Of a stretch of DNA of 64,000 bases, positions 51,107 to 60,233 are shown piece after piece. The notes beneath the pieces were generated by a model that made no database searches, had not been told where the DNA came from, and was given only the letters and a program-made list of their open reading frames with translations. The stretch spans positions 4,093,001-4,157,000 of the forward strand of contig NZ_CP033433.1 of NCBI RefSeq assembly GCF_003713065.1. The letters are read 5' to 3'. The DNA is from Cohnella candidum (GTDB lineage Bacteria; Bacillota; Bacilli; Paenibacillales; Paenibacillaceae). Position 1 is the stretch's first letter. Every line of letters begins with the position of its first letter. The translations under genes and the position numbers were made by a program.

Positions 51107-51865
51107 ATGGAACCAACCAGTACGGGCAAATTCTCCGGCAAGAAAGTCGTGATCACGGGAGGCAGCAGTGGAATCGGCCTCGCGACAGCGAAGTTGCTAG
51201 TGGATGAAGGAGCATACGTTCTGATTACCGGACGTACTCAAGCGACGCTTGACGCGGCTCGCGAACAACTCGGCAACAACGCGTTCGCGTGCTTGAGCGA
51301 TGCCGCCTCATTGAAGGATGTCGCCGCGTTGGCCGATCGAGTGAAGGTTGAATTCGGAACGATAGATGCCCTGTTCGTTAACGCAGGCGTCACGGGCTTT
51401 GTCCCTTTCGAGTCAACGACCGAAGAAACGTACGACGAGATCCTTACCATCAACGCCAAAGGTCCGTACTTCACCGTACAAAAACTCGCCCCACTCCTGA
51501 GCACGGGAAGCGGGGTAGTACTTACTACTTCAATCGTGAACGCAGTGGGTCTCCCCATGCTCAGTGCGTACGCAGCTAGTAAAGCGGCGCTGCGCTCCAT
51601 GACTCGAAGTCTGGCACGCGAGTTATTATCTCGGAATATTCGCGTGAACGCAGTCAGTCCCGGCGTCATTGACACTGGTATCTTAGAGAAGGCGATGCCG
51701 AAAGAAGCTGCCGAACAGACAAAGGCTCAGATGACACAGCAGATTCCGATGCTGCGTTTGGGCGATCCGGTCGAGGTCGCCAAAGTCGTGGCATTCCTAG
51801 CATTTGACGCCACTTATACCACCGGGGCCGAGTTCCCTGTCGACGGAGGCGGCACCCAGATCTGA
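51107..51865 (+). CDS. Short-chain dehydrogenase/reductase
   Basis: A 252-residue classical SDR: TGGSSGIG (17-24), VNAG, Ser142, Tyr155-x3-Lys159 (YAASK) and the C-terminal GAEFPVDGGGTQI. NAD(P)H-linked; substrate unknown. ATG 51107 follows AAAGGGAGG. First of two SDR genes on one transcript, behind the TetR operator. Confidence 0.9.
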   Translation: MEPTSTGKFSGKKVVITGGSSGIGLATAKLLVDEGAYVLITGRTQATLDAAREQLGNNAFACLSDAASLKDVAALADRVKVEFGTIDALFVNAGVTGFVPFESTTEETYDEILTINAKGPYFTVQKLAPLLSTGSGVVLTTSIVNAVGLPMLSAYAASKAALRSMTRSLARELLSRNIRVNAVSPGVIDTGILEKAMPKEAAEQTKAQMTQQIPMLRLGDPVEVAKVVAFLAFDATYTTGAEFPVDGGGTQI

Positions 51866-51913
51866 TCCGTTTCCACGACTATGGCGAACCGACCTAGAAG
51901 GGGAGGACATCCA

Positions 51914-52777
51914 TTGAATACGAACGCACGAGAACATATCGCACTGATTACGGGCGCAAGCCAGGGGATTGGGTTGGCACTAGCCCGGAAATTGCTATCG
52001 CAGAACTGGCAGGTCGTTACTTTGAACCGTTCCGATTTTCCGGAGGACGATATGCTCATGCAAAATGCCCTCAAGAACGGACGGCTTCGAACCTATAAAG
52101 TGACGGATCTCGCCGATTATGGCAGCTTGAGACGCTCTTTGGAAGAAATCAAAAGCCAGGAACCGCAGATCGATATTTTGTTCAACAACGCCGGAGGCGG
52201 CTTAAGCGAGCTGAGCTATTCGAAGCAAGGTCGCGAAAAGCACTATGAATTGTTGACGGTCGTTCCTTATATCATTCTGATGGAATTGAAGGAATCGTTG
52301 AAAAACGGCCGATTAAAGACGGTGATCAACACTTCATCACAGGTGCTTAGATTCACGAAGGAGTTTACTATCGAAAACCTAGAGCATCCCAATATCTTCC
52401 GCAAAATGGTGGGTCCCTATGCGGCCTCTAAGTTGGCGCTATCGTTGTGGACTCAAGCGGTGGCGCCCCGACTTGCCAAGGAAGGCATCAAGATCCGCAG
52501 CGTTGACCCGGGACTTAACAATACGCTAAAAAAGGGAAAAGATTCGGGAATGCCCGTATGGTTTGAACTGCTTTTTAGGGCTATTTCCTCTCCGCCTACC
52601 CACGGCGCCGACCAATTATATGAAGGAGCTCTCGGCAAACACCGCGATGAGACCGGCGTATTTTTGTTGAAGGGTCGGGTTGCGGACTTGAAATTTGCAG
52701 AACATGCGCAGCGCGTCCTAGACAGAATTTCGGACATATATAGCCGTGAGTTTCTTGACGGTGCTCCTCATGGCTGA
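51914..52777 (+). CDS. Short-chain dehydrogenase/reductase, divergent type
   Basis: A 287-residue SDR: TGASQGIG (13-20), NNAG, and Tyr169-x3-Lys173 (YAASK) with a longer C-terminal part (SREFLDGAP). TTG 51914 follows GGGGAGGAC; an upstream ATG at 51881 has none. It lies 48 bp after the first SDR and is probably co-transcribed. Only modest similarity to its neighbour; substrate unknown. Confidence 0.85.
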   Translation: MNTNAREHIALITGASQGIGLALARKLLSQNWQVVTLNRSDFPEDDMLMQNALKNGRLRTYKVTDLADYGSLRRSLEEIKSQEPQIDILFNNAGGGLSELSYSKQGREKHYELLTVVPYIILMELKESLKNGRLKTVINTSSQVLRFTKEFTIENLEHPNIFRKMVGPYAASKLALSLWTQAVAPRLAKEGIKIRSVDPGLNNTLKKGKDSGMPVWFELLFRAISSPPTHGADQLYEGALGKHRDETGVFLLKGRVADLKFAEHAQRVLDRISDIYSREFLDGAPHG

Positions 52778-52837
52778 GTTCCAGAAGAACTTTGTTTAGG
52801 AGACTGTTTACTGAGGAGCCGGTGTTCTGCAAGAGAG

Positions 52838-52886
52838 TTGCTTATTATGGCAGGGTTCAGCTTAACGGTCATAATGGCGAAAAAAA
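52838..52886. repeat. Dispersed intergenic repeat, partial copy
   Basis: CTTATTATGGCAGGGTTCAGCTTAACGG resembles the 61083 copy (GGTTCAGCTTAACG identical). Lies just before the terminator of the aquaporin scrap. Confidence 0.4.
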
Positions 52887-52889
52887 ACG

Positions 52890-52916
52890 AAAGGAGCTGC
52901 CGCGGGCAGCTCCTTT
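52890..52916. terminator. Terminator near the aquaporin scrap
   Basis: AAAGGAGCTGCC pairs with GGCAGCTCCTTT; T-rich on both strands. It ends the minus-strand remnant, or the + strand SDR transcript. Confidence 0.7.
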
Positions 52917-52928
52917 TGGTTGCTACAA

Positions 52929-53202
52929 TTATGGGCTCCAGCATCGTTGTTTGCAGGCTTTGCGGACTTTTAGCAGCCGGTAAGCGGCCGCCGCCAGCAG
53001 CGCCCCGAGGAATGGAGCCGTGACGAAAACCCACAGTTCGTACCATGCTTCTCCCCCGAGCAGGATCGCTGGTCCGAAGCTTCTCGCCGGATTGACCGAA
53101 GTCCCCGTCAAGCCGATAACCAACCCGGCGACTTTGCCATTGCCGGACTCCGAGGTCACGCCGAGAATGGCGTAGACGAAAACGAACGTCAATACGCGAA
53201 AT
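52929..53202 (-). pseudogene. Aquaporin (MIP family) remnant
   Basis: The frame reads VLTFVFVYAILGVTSES then GKVAGLVIGLTGTSVNPARSFGPAIL, the second NPA half of an aquaporin. The N-terminal half is missing, and about 11 residues normally between GLVIGLT and GTSVNPA are deleted. There is no start. It begins exactly where the decayed MmyB-type gene stops. Confidence 0.8.
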
Positions 53203-54087
53203 CTAGACCAAATCTGAACTTCTGGATTCAAGCAACTCTGAATGCCGGCTCTGATAGTCACTCAATAGCCGCTGCATCTTTTCCATCGTGCCGTCTTGAT
53301 GGGGAACATGGATGGACACGGTCAAGTTTGCATCGTTCAAATACTGAAAAGATACAAGATCAAAATTCAATTTCCCGAGATTCGGACAATGCAGCGTCTT
53401 GGGAGCATCAATGGCATCGAGAATCTCCTGGGAATCCCAAAACTCCCGAAACTCCCTGCTTGCCTGCGACAGCGACTCGAACTGCTCAGACCACCAAGGA
53501 TCGTCGCCGTGACGCGCTTATCCGGCATGGAAATTAGCTACGATCCGTTGCGCATGAAGTTCCCATTGGTCTCCTTTGACATAGCGGAAACGGGGAGAAG
53601 TAAACGTCATCCAGACAAAATTTCGTTCCCTCTCCGACATAGCCGCGAGATCCCCATTCAATGCGCAATAGGCCTCATTCCAGGCAATGATGTTCATGCG
53701 CGCATCCATGACATTCGATGGGGACAGGGTTTGGCTATCCAAAAAGCGTTGGAGTTCCGGCGTTACCTTAGAGAGTTGGTTCGTATCGACCAAGGGAAAT
53801 TGCTTACGGGCAAGATGGTACAGATGCCTGCGTTCCGATTCCTCTAACCGAAGCACTTCCGCTATTCGATCAAGAACCTCGGCGGATACGTTGATATGAC
53901 GCCCTTGTTCCAAATAGGTATACCAATCCAGCCCCACGTCCGCCAGCAGAGCGACCTCGCTGCGGCGAAGTCCGGGTGTCCTTCTGCGTCCTGACTCCGG
54001 CAAACCTACTTCCTGAGGGGTCATTCGTTCCCGGCGCGTTCGCAGAAAACGGGACAATTCCTCGTAACGGTCCAATCTGCTCGCCAT
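53203..54087 (-). pseudogene. MmyB-like XRE regulator with in-frame nonsense codon
   Basis: From ATG 54087 (GGAGG upstream) the frame gives an XRE helix-turn-helix (GLRRSEVALLADVGLDWYTYLEQGRHINVSAEVLDRIAEVL) and the first part of the MmyB ligand-binding domain. A TAA at 53518-53520 stops it after 189 residues. The same frame then continues without a break to TAG 53203 with RHGDDPWWSEQFESLSQ and FDLVSFQYLNDANLTVSIHVP, the missing MmyB half. A point mutation (probably Tyr codon to TAA) has truncated it. Confidence 0.82.
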
Positions 54088-54248
54088 GATCTCCACGCCT
54101 CCTCTCCATTCATGAACGTAGGATTCCCACTCCTACGATAACCAGATCTCTCCCTAGCCACGTCAGGTCCATATACACTAGTCTATGTCCTCCTTAGGAA
54201 GAATGGCAAGAATGGATCGGACAACGATTATCGGATGAGGTGATGAGA

Positions 54249-54729
54249 ATGAAAGTAGCTGCCATTGTCGGAAGCATTCGCAAAGAATCGTACAACTTGA
54301 AGTTAGCCCGTTATATTCAAAACCGTTATAAGCACTTTTTTCAGTTGGATGTCTTAAACATTCGGGACCTTCCTTTTTACGATCAGGATATCGAGTCTGT
54401 TCCGCCGCAGCCGGTTATCGATTTCAAAAGCAAAGTCGCTGCTGCCGACGCGGTGTTATGGGTCACTCCGGAGTATAATTCAACCATTCCCGGCGTCATG
54501 GCGAATGCAATTGACTGGTTATCCCGCGTCGATCGAGTCATGATGGGGAAGCCCTCGTGGATCGTGGGATCTTCCATGGGATTGTTGGGGTCTGTCAAAG
54601 CGCAGGGTCATCTGCGAGACATTCTGTTCTCTTCCGGTATCTCCTCGCCGCTTTTACCTTGATCTCGTAGCCGACAATTTCGTGAAATGGATGAAGGAAC
54701 AATCCCGATTGAAGCAGCTGCAGAGCTAA
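54249..54729 (+). pseudogene. NADPH-dependent FMN reductase, internally deleted
   Basis: ATG 54249 (GAGGTG upstream) opens AAIVGSIRKESYNLKLARYI and TPEYNSTIPGVMANAIDWLSR then KPSWIVGSSMG, the FMN-binding blocks of the YieF/ChrR-type reductase. The frame stops after SSPLLP; the usual C-terminus, YLDLVADNFVKWMKEQS, follows in another frame up to TAA 54729. About 80-90 bp normally between them are lost. Divergent from the decayed MmyB regulator. Confidence 0.75.
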
Positions 54730-54759
54730 CTATAATCAGGAACCTTGGAGGGGAAACGG

Positions 54760-55062
54760 ATGTTCGAGCATATTGTATTGTTGAAGCTCAATGCCAATTT
54801 TTCTACTGACCGACAAGAAGATATAGTGAAGAATGCGCTTGCCTTTAAAGATGAGATTCCGGGTATTGTCGATATAAGCGCCGGAATGAACGTTACGGAG
54901 GAAGTAGAGCACAAGCAGGGTTATACGTTGGGCATTCGAGTTACTTTTGAGTATCAGCAGGCTTGCCGGGATTATAATCAGCACCCCCTGCATCTTAATT
55001 TATTGCAATCCATTGGCCCATTCGTTGAAGGGATCGTCGTTATGGATTACCCGATTGCTTAA
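54760..55062 (+). CDS. Dabb (stress-response A/B barrel) protein
   Basis: A 100-residue single-domain protein: MFEHIVLLKLN opens the fold and DISAGMNVTEEVEHKQGYTLGIRVTFEYQQACRDYNQHPLHL is the conserved core with the tell-tale Y-x-x-HP. Function of bacterial members is poorly known. ATG 54760 follows GGAGGGGAA. Follows the decayed FMN reductase on the same strand. Confidence 0.85.
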   Translation: MFEHIVLLKLNANFSTDRQEDIVKNALAFKDEIPGIVDISAGMNVTEEVEHKQGYTLGIRVTFEYQQACRDYNQHPLHLNLLQSIGPFVEGIVVMDYPIA

Positions 55063-55136
55063 CGCGTCAACGGAAGCGGATTACCGAACTTTTCACGGTT
55101 GGCAAAACACCCGAACAACTCCAGATAGATGAGGGA

Positions 55137-55181
55137 CAATGAATGGCGTGTGCAGCCGGAGGCTGTATACGCCATTCATTG
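55137..55181. terminator. Long hairpin between convergent genes
   Basis: A stem of about 20 bp with two mismatches (CAATGAATGGCGT and ACGCCATTCATTG at the base) lies between the Dabb and marR stops; T-run weak on both sides. Confidence 0.5.
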
Positions 55182-55224
55182 TTCGTGATGGTCTCTGCTG
55201 CTGTGGGAACGTTGTTGAGGTACG

Positions 55225-55707
55225 TTAGCGATAGAAGTCAACCATATCTTCAAACAGCCGTTTGATAAATTCAAGCTCGCTTTCGTTGAATCTTTCCAAA
55301 AATTCGTACATTCTTTGCTTTTCCTTCGCATGGAGCTCATCATGAGCAGCAAATAGCTTTTTCCCGACAGACGTTAGCCGAAAATATACTTCCTTTTTGT
55401 TATCGTTGAGTTGGGCTTTCCGCACCCAACCTGCCTTAAGTAATTTATTTGCGATCTTGGAGGTATTCCCTTTGCTTAAATTTAACCTTTCCGCGATGGA
55501 AGTGACATTGATCGGCTCCCGCTCTCCGATGCACGCAATGGTGTGCAGTTCCGACATGTTCAATCTGAATTCCGATTCGATATGCTTCCGGATATCCTCG
55601 AGGTATGTTGCAGTTATTCGCGTTTCATATTGCTCTTTTTGCTGAAGAAACTGAATGAAAAACTCATGAATTGCGGCTTTGTTTTTATTGGCAGTATCCA
55701 TGATCAT
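55225..55707 (-). CDS. MarR-family regulator
   Basis: A 160-residue winged-helix protein: ELHTIACIGEREPINVTSIAERLNLSKGNTSKIANKLLKAGWVRK and a C-terminal dimerisation helix. ATG 55707 (AAGGAG upstream) is chosen; the ATG at 55734 lies inside the -10 box TATAAT. Divergent from RidA and a FAD monooxygenase, with two TTGTTT...AAACAA palindromes between; likely represses both directions, released by an aromatic ligand. Confidence 0.87.
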   Translation of the reverse strand: MIMDTANKNKAAIHEFFIQFLQQKEQYETRITATYLEDIRKHIESEFRLNMSELHTIACIGEREPINVTSIAERLNLSKGNTSKIANKLLKAGWVRKAQLNDNKKEVYFRLTSVGKKLFAAHDELHAKEKQRMYEFLERFNESELEFIKRLFEDMVDFYR

Positions 55708-55745
55708 GCCGGCTCCTTGAATCATTTGTTTCATTATATCATAGA

Positions 55746-55840
55746 TTGTTTTCTGAGAAACAAGCGGACAGGCATGCTCATATTGGGGTTGACAGGATAA
55801 GGAATGACACCGTACAATAATATTGTTTCATGTGAAACAA
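55746..55840. promoter_or_regulatory. MarR operators and + strand promoter
   Basis: TTGTTTTCTGAGAAACAA (55746-55763, over the marR -35) and TTGTTTCATGTGAAACAA (55823-55840) are two copies of one palindrome. The second lies just after the + strand promoter TTGACA (55789-55794), 18-bp spacer, TACAAT (55813-55818). Confidence 0.7.
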
Positions 55841-55936
55841 AATTATTTATTAATTTTTGTTTTGCCTTGTATTATTGAGGACAAAAATGGTGCGCTAGAA
55901 ACAATAATTCATGAAGGAGGTTCTTCCCGAAACACT

Positions 55937-56338
55937 ATGGAAATCGTGAATCCAAAGACATTGACGGATAAGGTTACATCTGTAATTTCTCACGTCGTCG
56001 TAACTTCTGCCTCTAAATTGGCCTTCATCTCAGGTCAGGTTTCCGTAGATGAAACAGGAGCATTGGTCGGTTCAGGGGATTATTACGCGCAGGCGATTCA
56101 AGTGTTTACCAATATTAAGTATGCATTGGAAGCCGCGCGAGCGGATCCATTGTACATTGCAAAAATGAATATTTTTGTGGTAAACCACAACCCGGAATTG
56201 ATTTCGATTATTTTTGACGCCGGATTTCATGTGTTTGGCGCTAACTGGCCGAAGACAGCAAGTACATATATAGGCGTTCAAGCACTAGCCGATCCTGAAT
56301 GGCTTATCGAAATAGACGCTATCGTTATCTTCCCATAA
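55937..56338 (+). CDS. RidA-family protein
   Basis: A 133-residue RidA-like trimeric protein: VTSASKLAFISGQVSVDETGALVGSGDYYAQAIQVFTNIKYALEAARADP. The catalytic Arg of imine deaminases (in PARxxVEV) is replaced: the segment reads KTASTYIGVQALADPEWLIEIDAIV. Hence probably not a standard imine deaminase. ATG 55937 follows an AAGGAGG at rather long distance (16 bases), the only in-frame start. Co-transcribed with the monooxygenase. Confidence 0.82.
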   Translation: MEIVNPKTLTDKVTSVISHVVVTSASKLAFISGQVSVDETGALVGSGDYYAQAIQVFTNIKYALEAARADPLYIAKMNIFVVNHNPELISIIFDAGFHVFGANWPKTASTYIGVQALADPEWLIEIDAIVIFP

Positions 56339-56362
56339 TATTTAGGAAAAGAGGTTATTTGT

Positions 56363-57859
56363 ATGGAATATGAAGTCATCCTTATCGGTGGCGGACCTGT
56401 CGGCATGATGCTGGCTGGAGAATTGGCATTAGCCGGTGTAAAGGTTTGCGTCATTGAGCGATTAAAAGAAACAACTCCATATTCACGCGCGCTTACGGTA
56501 CATCCACGAACCCTTGAAATATTAGATATGCGTGGAGTGAAATCACGATTAATTCGTCAAGGCCGCTTACTTTCAAGAGGACATTTTGCCGGATTGAAAA
56601 CTCCTTTGGATTTCTCGGCGTTGGATTCCACTTCCAATCACACTCTCTTTTTACCGCAGAGTGAGACGGAGAAGGTGCTGGAGGAATGGGCTCTTAGCCT
56701 TGGCGCAGAGGTTTGGCGAGAGGTTGAGGCTCTATCCGTGCATCAGGATGAGGACAGGGTCGACGTTAAGATCGCCGGACCTCATGGAGAAACAACGTTA
56801 AGATCCGCTTATGTGGTAGGTACGGACGGAGCCAGAAGTTTGGTTCGAAAACATGCAAACATATCGTTTGAAGGTACGGACGCGACCTTCACGGCTATTC
56901 TGGGGGATGCCGTTCTATCTGATTTAGCTCCTATGAGCGTCATATCCCGGATTACGGAAAAGGGTTTGGTCAGCATCATGCCGATCAATGATCATATTTA
57001 CCGGGTCTTAATGATCGATATGGAGAGACGTAACGTCTCTAAGGATGAGACCGTTACATTGGAAGAGTTTCGTTCATCGCTTATCCGTACGACCGGAAGC
57101 GACCTGGGACTGAACGATGTGAAATGGATGTCCCGTTTCGGAAATGCGACGCGGCAAGCGGGACGCTATCGGAATGGACGATTGTTTTTGGCGGGAGATT
57201 CGGCGCACATTCATTTTCCGGCTGGTGGACAGGGAATGAACGTCGGCTTGCAAGAAGCGATGAATTTAGGCTGGAAGCTTGCGGGAGCAATCAAAGGCTG
57301 GGCTCCGGACTGGCTATTGGACAGTTATCATACCGAACGTTTCCCATGGAACACGGCTTTGCTCCGGAATACCGAGGTCCAAACCCTGCTTCTGGACGTG
57401 ACTCCTCCCATCACGGAACTGCGAAGCATGCTGGCTAATCTGATTCAAATACCGGAGGCTAATTATCAAATCGCCGCACAAATTTCCGCAATGGACGTAC
57501 ATTATGCTCCAGATGCCGAAGCGCCTCTCCATCCTTTAAACGGGAAACGTTTCAAGGATCTAACCTTAAAGCTGAAAGACGGGCAATGGATTAACTCCTA
57601 TCCATTCCTAAACAAAGGTACTTTTCTTCTGTTGCGCTTCCATTTTAATGAACAGAATAGCGGTCAATGGGAAACGTATAGCAACCTTCAAGTTGTTCAT
57701 GCATCTTTGGCTCAGGCAGACGCGGATTGGAACGACGTCCACACGGCACTTATTCGGCCGGATGGTCATATTGCCTGGGCGATTTCTCTATCAGCTCCGA
57801 ATCCAATGCAAATGATAAATGAAGGAATCACGCGCTGGTGCGGAAACATTAAGGAATAG
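56363..57859 (+). CDS. FAD-dependent aromatic monooxygenase
   Basis: A 498-residue flavin hydroxylase: ILIGGGPVGMMLAGELALAGVKVCVIERL (GxGxxG), the DG motif TDGARSLVRK, and GDSAHIHFPAGGQGMNVGLQEAMNLGWKLA, all in standard order, plus a thioredoxin-like C-terminal domain. It resembles rifampicin-monooxygenase and polyketide hydroxylases; it likely hydroxylates a xenobiotic or plant phenol. ATG 56363 has GAGG upstream. With RidA forms a MarR-controlled unit. Confidence 0.9.
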   Translation: MEYEVILIGGGPVGMMLAGELALAGVKVCVIERLKETTPYSRALTVHPRTLEILDMRGVKSRLIRQGRLLSRGHFAGLKTPLDFSALDSTSNHTLFLPQSETEKVLEEWALSLGAEVWREVEALSVHQDEDRVDVKIAGPHGETTLRSAYVVGTDGARSLVRKHANISFEGTDATFTAILGDAVLSDLAPMSVISRITEKGLVSIMPINDHIYRVLMIDMERRNVSKDETVTLEEFRSSLIRTTGSDLGLNDVKWMSRFGNATRQAGRYRNGRLFLAGDSAHIHFPAGGQGMNVGLQEAMNLGWKLAGAIKGWAPDWLLDSYHTERFPWNTALLRNTEVQTLLLDVTPPITELRSMLANLIQIPEANYQIAAQISAMDVHYAPDAEAPLHPLNGKRFKDLTLKLKDGQWINSYPFLNKGTFLLLRFHFNEQNSGQWETYSNLQVVHASLAQADADWNDVHTALIRPDGHIAWAISLSAPNPMQMINEGITRWCGNIKE

Positions 57860-57871
57860 TCATTCGTAAAA

Positions 57872-57900
57872 AGAAGTCGACCATCTCGTGGTCGGCTTCT
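57872..57900. terminator. Bidirectional terminator
   Basis: AGAAGTCGACCA pairs with TGGTCGGCTTCT between convergent genes, T5 on the minus strand. Confidence 0.75.
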
Positions 57901-57907
57901 AATTATA

Positions 57908-58654
57908 CTATTGCGCGGTCAGGATTTGTGGACCTTCAGCCGTGATGGCGATCGTATGCTCGTATTGGGCGGCGAGCTTGCGGTCCAGCGTCCTCGCGGT
58001 CCAGCCGTCCGGATCGATTGTCATGTGGTAGGTGCCTTCAGTGATCATGGGCTCGATCGTGAACACCATACCTTCCTTGATCCGGAGGCCTTTGCCGGGC
58101 TTGCCGACATGCATATAAGTCGGCTCCTCGTGCAGGTCCCGGCCTATGCCATGGGCGAGAAGATCGCGCACGACGCCGAAGCCGTGCGATTCTGCATGCC
58201 GCTGGATCGCGCTCGTCACGTCGCCGAGCCGATTGCCGGGCTTCGCCTGCGCGATGCCGAGGTCAAGGCATTCCTTCGTGACGCGCATCAGCTTCTCGGC
58301 CGTCGGCGAAATCTTCCCGACCGCATAGCTCCAAGCCGAATCGCCGAGCCAGCCGTCGAGCTCCGCGACCGTGTCGATCGTTACGATATCGCCTTCCTCC
58401 AGTGGCTTATCGCTAGGGAAGCCATGCGCGATCACGTCGTTGACGGAGGCACAGGTCGCATATGGATAGCCCTTGTAGCCCTTCTCGTATGGCTTGGCGC
58501 CGTGCTTCAGAATAATGTCCTCGAATATGCGCTCGATCTCGTTCGTCGTGATGCCAGGTTTGATGAGCGGGGCAATCGTACGGTGGCATTCAGCCACCAC
58601 TTGGCATGCCTTGCGGATGGCCTCGATTTCATGTTTGCTTTTTAAGATGATCAT
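57908..58654 (-). CDS. map: Methionine aminopeptidase
   Basis: A 248-residue type I metalloprotease. All five metal ligands are present: Asp94, Asp105 (LDGWLGDSAWSY), His168 (LLAHGIGRDLHEEP), Glu201 (FTIEPM) and Glu232 (QYEHTIAIT). It removes N-terminal methionine from new proteins. ATG 58654 has AAGGAG 13 bases upstream and follows the stop of the TetR gene by 8 bp, so the two are one operon, which is unusual for map. Confidence 0.92.
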   Translation of the reverse strand: MIILKSKHEIEAIRKACQVVAECHRTIAPLIKPGITTNEIERIFEDIILKHGAKPYEKGYKGYPYATCASVNDVIAHGFPSDKPLEEGDIVTIDTVAELDGWLGDSAWSYAVGKISPTAEKLMRVTKECLDLGIAQAKPGNRLGDVTSAIQRHAESHGFGVVRDLLAHGIGRDLHEEPTYMHVGKPGKGLRIKEGMVFTIEPMITEGTYHMTIDPDGWTARTLDRKLAAQYEHTIAITAEGPQILTAQ

Positions 58655-58661
58655 GTTCGTA

Positions 58662-59246
58662 TCAGGACTCCTTCGTAGTAGCTTGCATCGCGAGCTTGGC
58701 GATTCGATCGACGTCCAGCTCGGAAGTGCCCGCATAGTAGTGCAGCCCACAGCAGCCGACCAGCACAGCAAGCATATAGTCGACGCTGTCGTCTTCGCGC
58801 TGGGCGATCGATTGGAGCGGAACGTACAGCCGTTCCGTGAATCGTCTCTTGATGGGGTGCCGATCCTTCTCAGGCAAGCCTGCATAATGCTCCGCGGCCA
58901 TTTTGTAGACGAGATATGCGCAGGCGTCCGACTGCCACAGCCGGAGCAGCACCTTGCAATACGTCAACAGCTGTCTATCTTCCGGACTGCCGTCGCAGGT
59001 GTTTGCCCATTCTGCCAGGGCTTGCTCGCATCGTTCGAAGCCGCTGCCCAGTACATCTTCTATTAATAAATGCCGGTTGGGGTAGTAATGGTATACCGTG
59101 CCGTAACCGAGTTCGGCCTCGCGGGCGACGTCGCGAATATCAAAGCTGCCGCCCGTGCGGAAGTAGGCGCGCGCGGCGGCGGCCAGGATCTGTCCTCTGC
59201 GCTGTATGCGGATGAGCTCATTTTGTTCTTTAGTACGGGGGCACAT
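58662..59246 (-). CDS. TetR-family regulator co-transcribed with map
   Basis: A 194-residue TetR protein: helix-turn-helix RGQILAAAARAYFRTGGSFDIRDVAREAELGYGTVYHYYPNRHLL, then a ligand domain with several cysteines. ATG 59246 follows AAGGAGG. First gene of a two-gene unit with methionine aminopeptidase. No palindrome of note was found upstream. Possibly coincidental neighbours. Confidence 0.83.
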   Translation of the reverse strand: MCPRTKEQNELIRIQRRGQILAAAARAYFRTGGSFDIRDVAREAELGYGTVYHYYPNRHLLIEDVLGSGFERCEQALAEWANTCDGSPEDRQLLTYCKVLLRLWQSDACAYLVYKMAAEHYAGLPEKDRHPIKRRFTERLYVPLQSIAQREDDSVDYMLAVLVGCCGLHYYAGTSELDVDRIAKLAMQATTKES

Positions 59247-59536
59247 AGGCGCGTGACCTCCTTGTATTGACCTGCAAATTTGTCGATATAAAAACGGTAA
59301 CACATGGGGCGAGGATATGCAAATGGTCTGTTCGTGAAAGAAAATAAAGTTGTTGTTAATTTATAGTCTTTGTTCGCCGGACAATTGTCACTATCGTCTT
59401 AATCTGCTGATATAGCTGCTATCAAGCACGATTTATTTTCTGATTGTGCGTACCTTACTTATGATACGGTTCTCCGTGCTATATGTAACGGCAAGTTTTT
59501 AAGGCCATCCTTTGCGGGATGGCCGTTTCTAATGCT
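59247..59536. other. 290-bp intergenic region with a repeat copy and terminator
   Basis: Contains a dispersed-repeat copy (about 59455-59498) and the hairpin GGCCATCC/GGATGGCC (59503-59510 with 59517-59524), likely the terminator of the minus-strand unit that stops at 59537. No gene is seen; the map-tetR promoter must lie at the left. Confidence 0.6.
59455..59498. repeat. Dispersed intergenic repeat, copy 2
   Basis: ACTTATGATACGGTTCTCCGTG resembles copy 1 (TTTACGGTACGGTTCTCCATG); the piece ends ACGGCAAGTTTTT, the reverse complement of the AACTTGCCGT start of copies 1 and 3. Confidence 0.5.
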
Positions 59537-60223
59537 TTATTTGACGAAAAATAATACTGTTCCAAAATGATTCATAAACCTCTTATAATCGGTGCTATCC
59601 TGCAACACGATGATGGTCGGGTAACTATTAACCTTTCGTTGCTTCAACCCCGCCAATAGCGCCTTCTGTTCGGTACAATAAAATTTCCCTTGATGATACT
59701 CTATGATAAGAGGCCTAAGTGTTGAAAAGTCTTCAGTTGCAACCGCATGAGCGTCACCGATATTGAACTCATCCTGTTGAATGAGACGCAATGGAAGCTT
59801 TACGATACCGAAATAGAGCCGATCTGCCACAACATCTTCCGACTCGACTGCTGTTTTCTTGGAAAGCTGCCAGTAACAATTCATCCATTCTTCAAGCATT
59901 CCTTCATTCGCATAGTTAACAGCCGATTCGATCGACGGTGCATACACTAGATGATCATCCTGCTTCTTCGAATAAAGAATCTTCTTAATCGAATCCAGGG
60001 ATAAGAAGTATTCGTCAGCAAGCTCGGATACCGTACGCCCATGAGCGTACTTGTTGCGAATCATCCGATTTCTACGCTGCAGTTGCTTGCGGTAGCCGGA
60101 GGCTTCTCCCCAAGCTCTCTTTTCCTCCCCCGAGGGAATATAGAGCAGTTTGCCTGCTGCGTATTTTTGAACTTCCCGTAATAGCTCCTCTGGGAGGATG
60201 TCACAGCCATTCTCATATTTCAT
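59537..60223 (-). CDS. CD3324-like DNA-binding protein with extra C-terminal domain
   Basis: A 228-residue protein. Residues 1-90 (MKYENGCDILPEELLREVQKYAAGKLLYIP and SGYRKQLQRRNRMIRNKYAHGRTVSELADEYFLS) match the CD3324 family, a Mor-like helix-turn-helix of clostridia and bacilli. The other 130 residues, about 40% of the length beyond the family norm, are unrecognised. ATG 60223 follows GGTGATTAG. Ten bases after the APH-like gene; same transcript. Confidence 0.7.
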   Translation of the reverse strand: MKYENGCDILPEELLREVQKYAAGKLLYIPSGEEKRAWGEASGYRKQLQRRNRMIRNKYAHGRTVSELADEYFLSLDSIKKILYSKKQDDHLVYAPSIESAVNYANEGMLEEWMNCYWQLSKKTAVESEDVVADRLYFGIVKLPLRLIQQDEFNIGDAHAVATEDFSTLRPLIIEYHQGKFYCTEQKALLAGLKQRKVNSYPTIIVLQDSTDYKRFMNHFGTVLFFVK

Positions 60224-60233
60224 CTAATCACCG

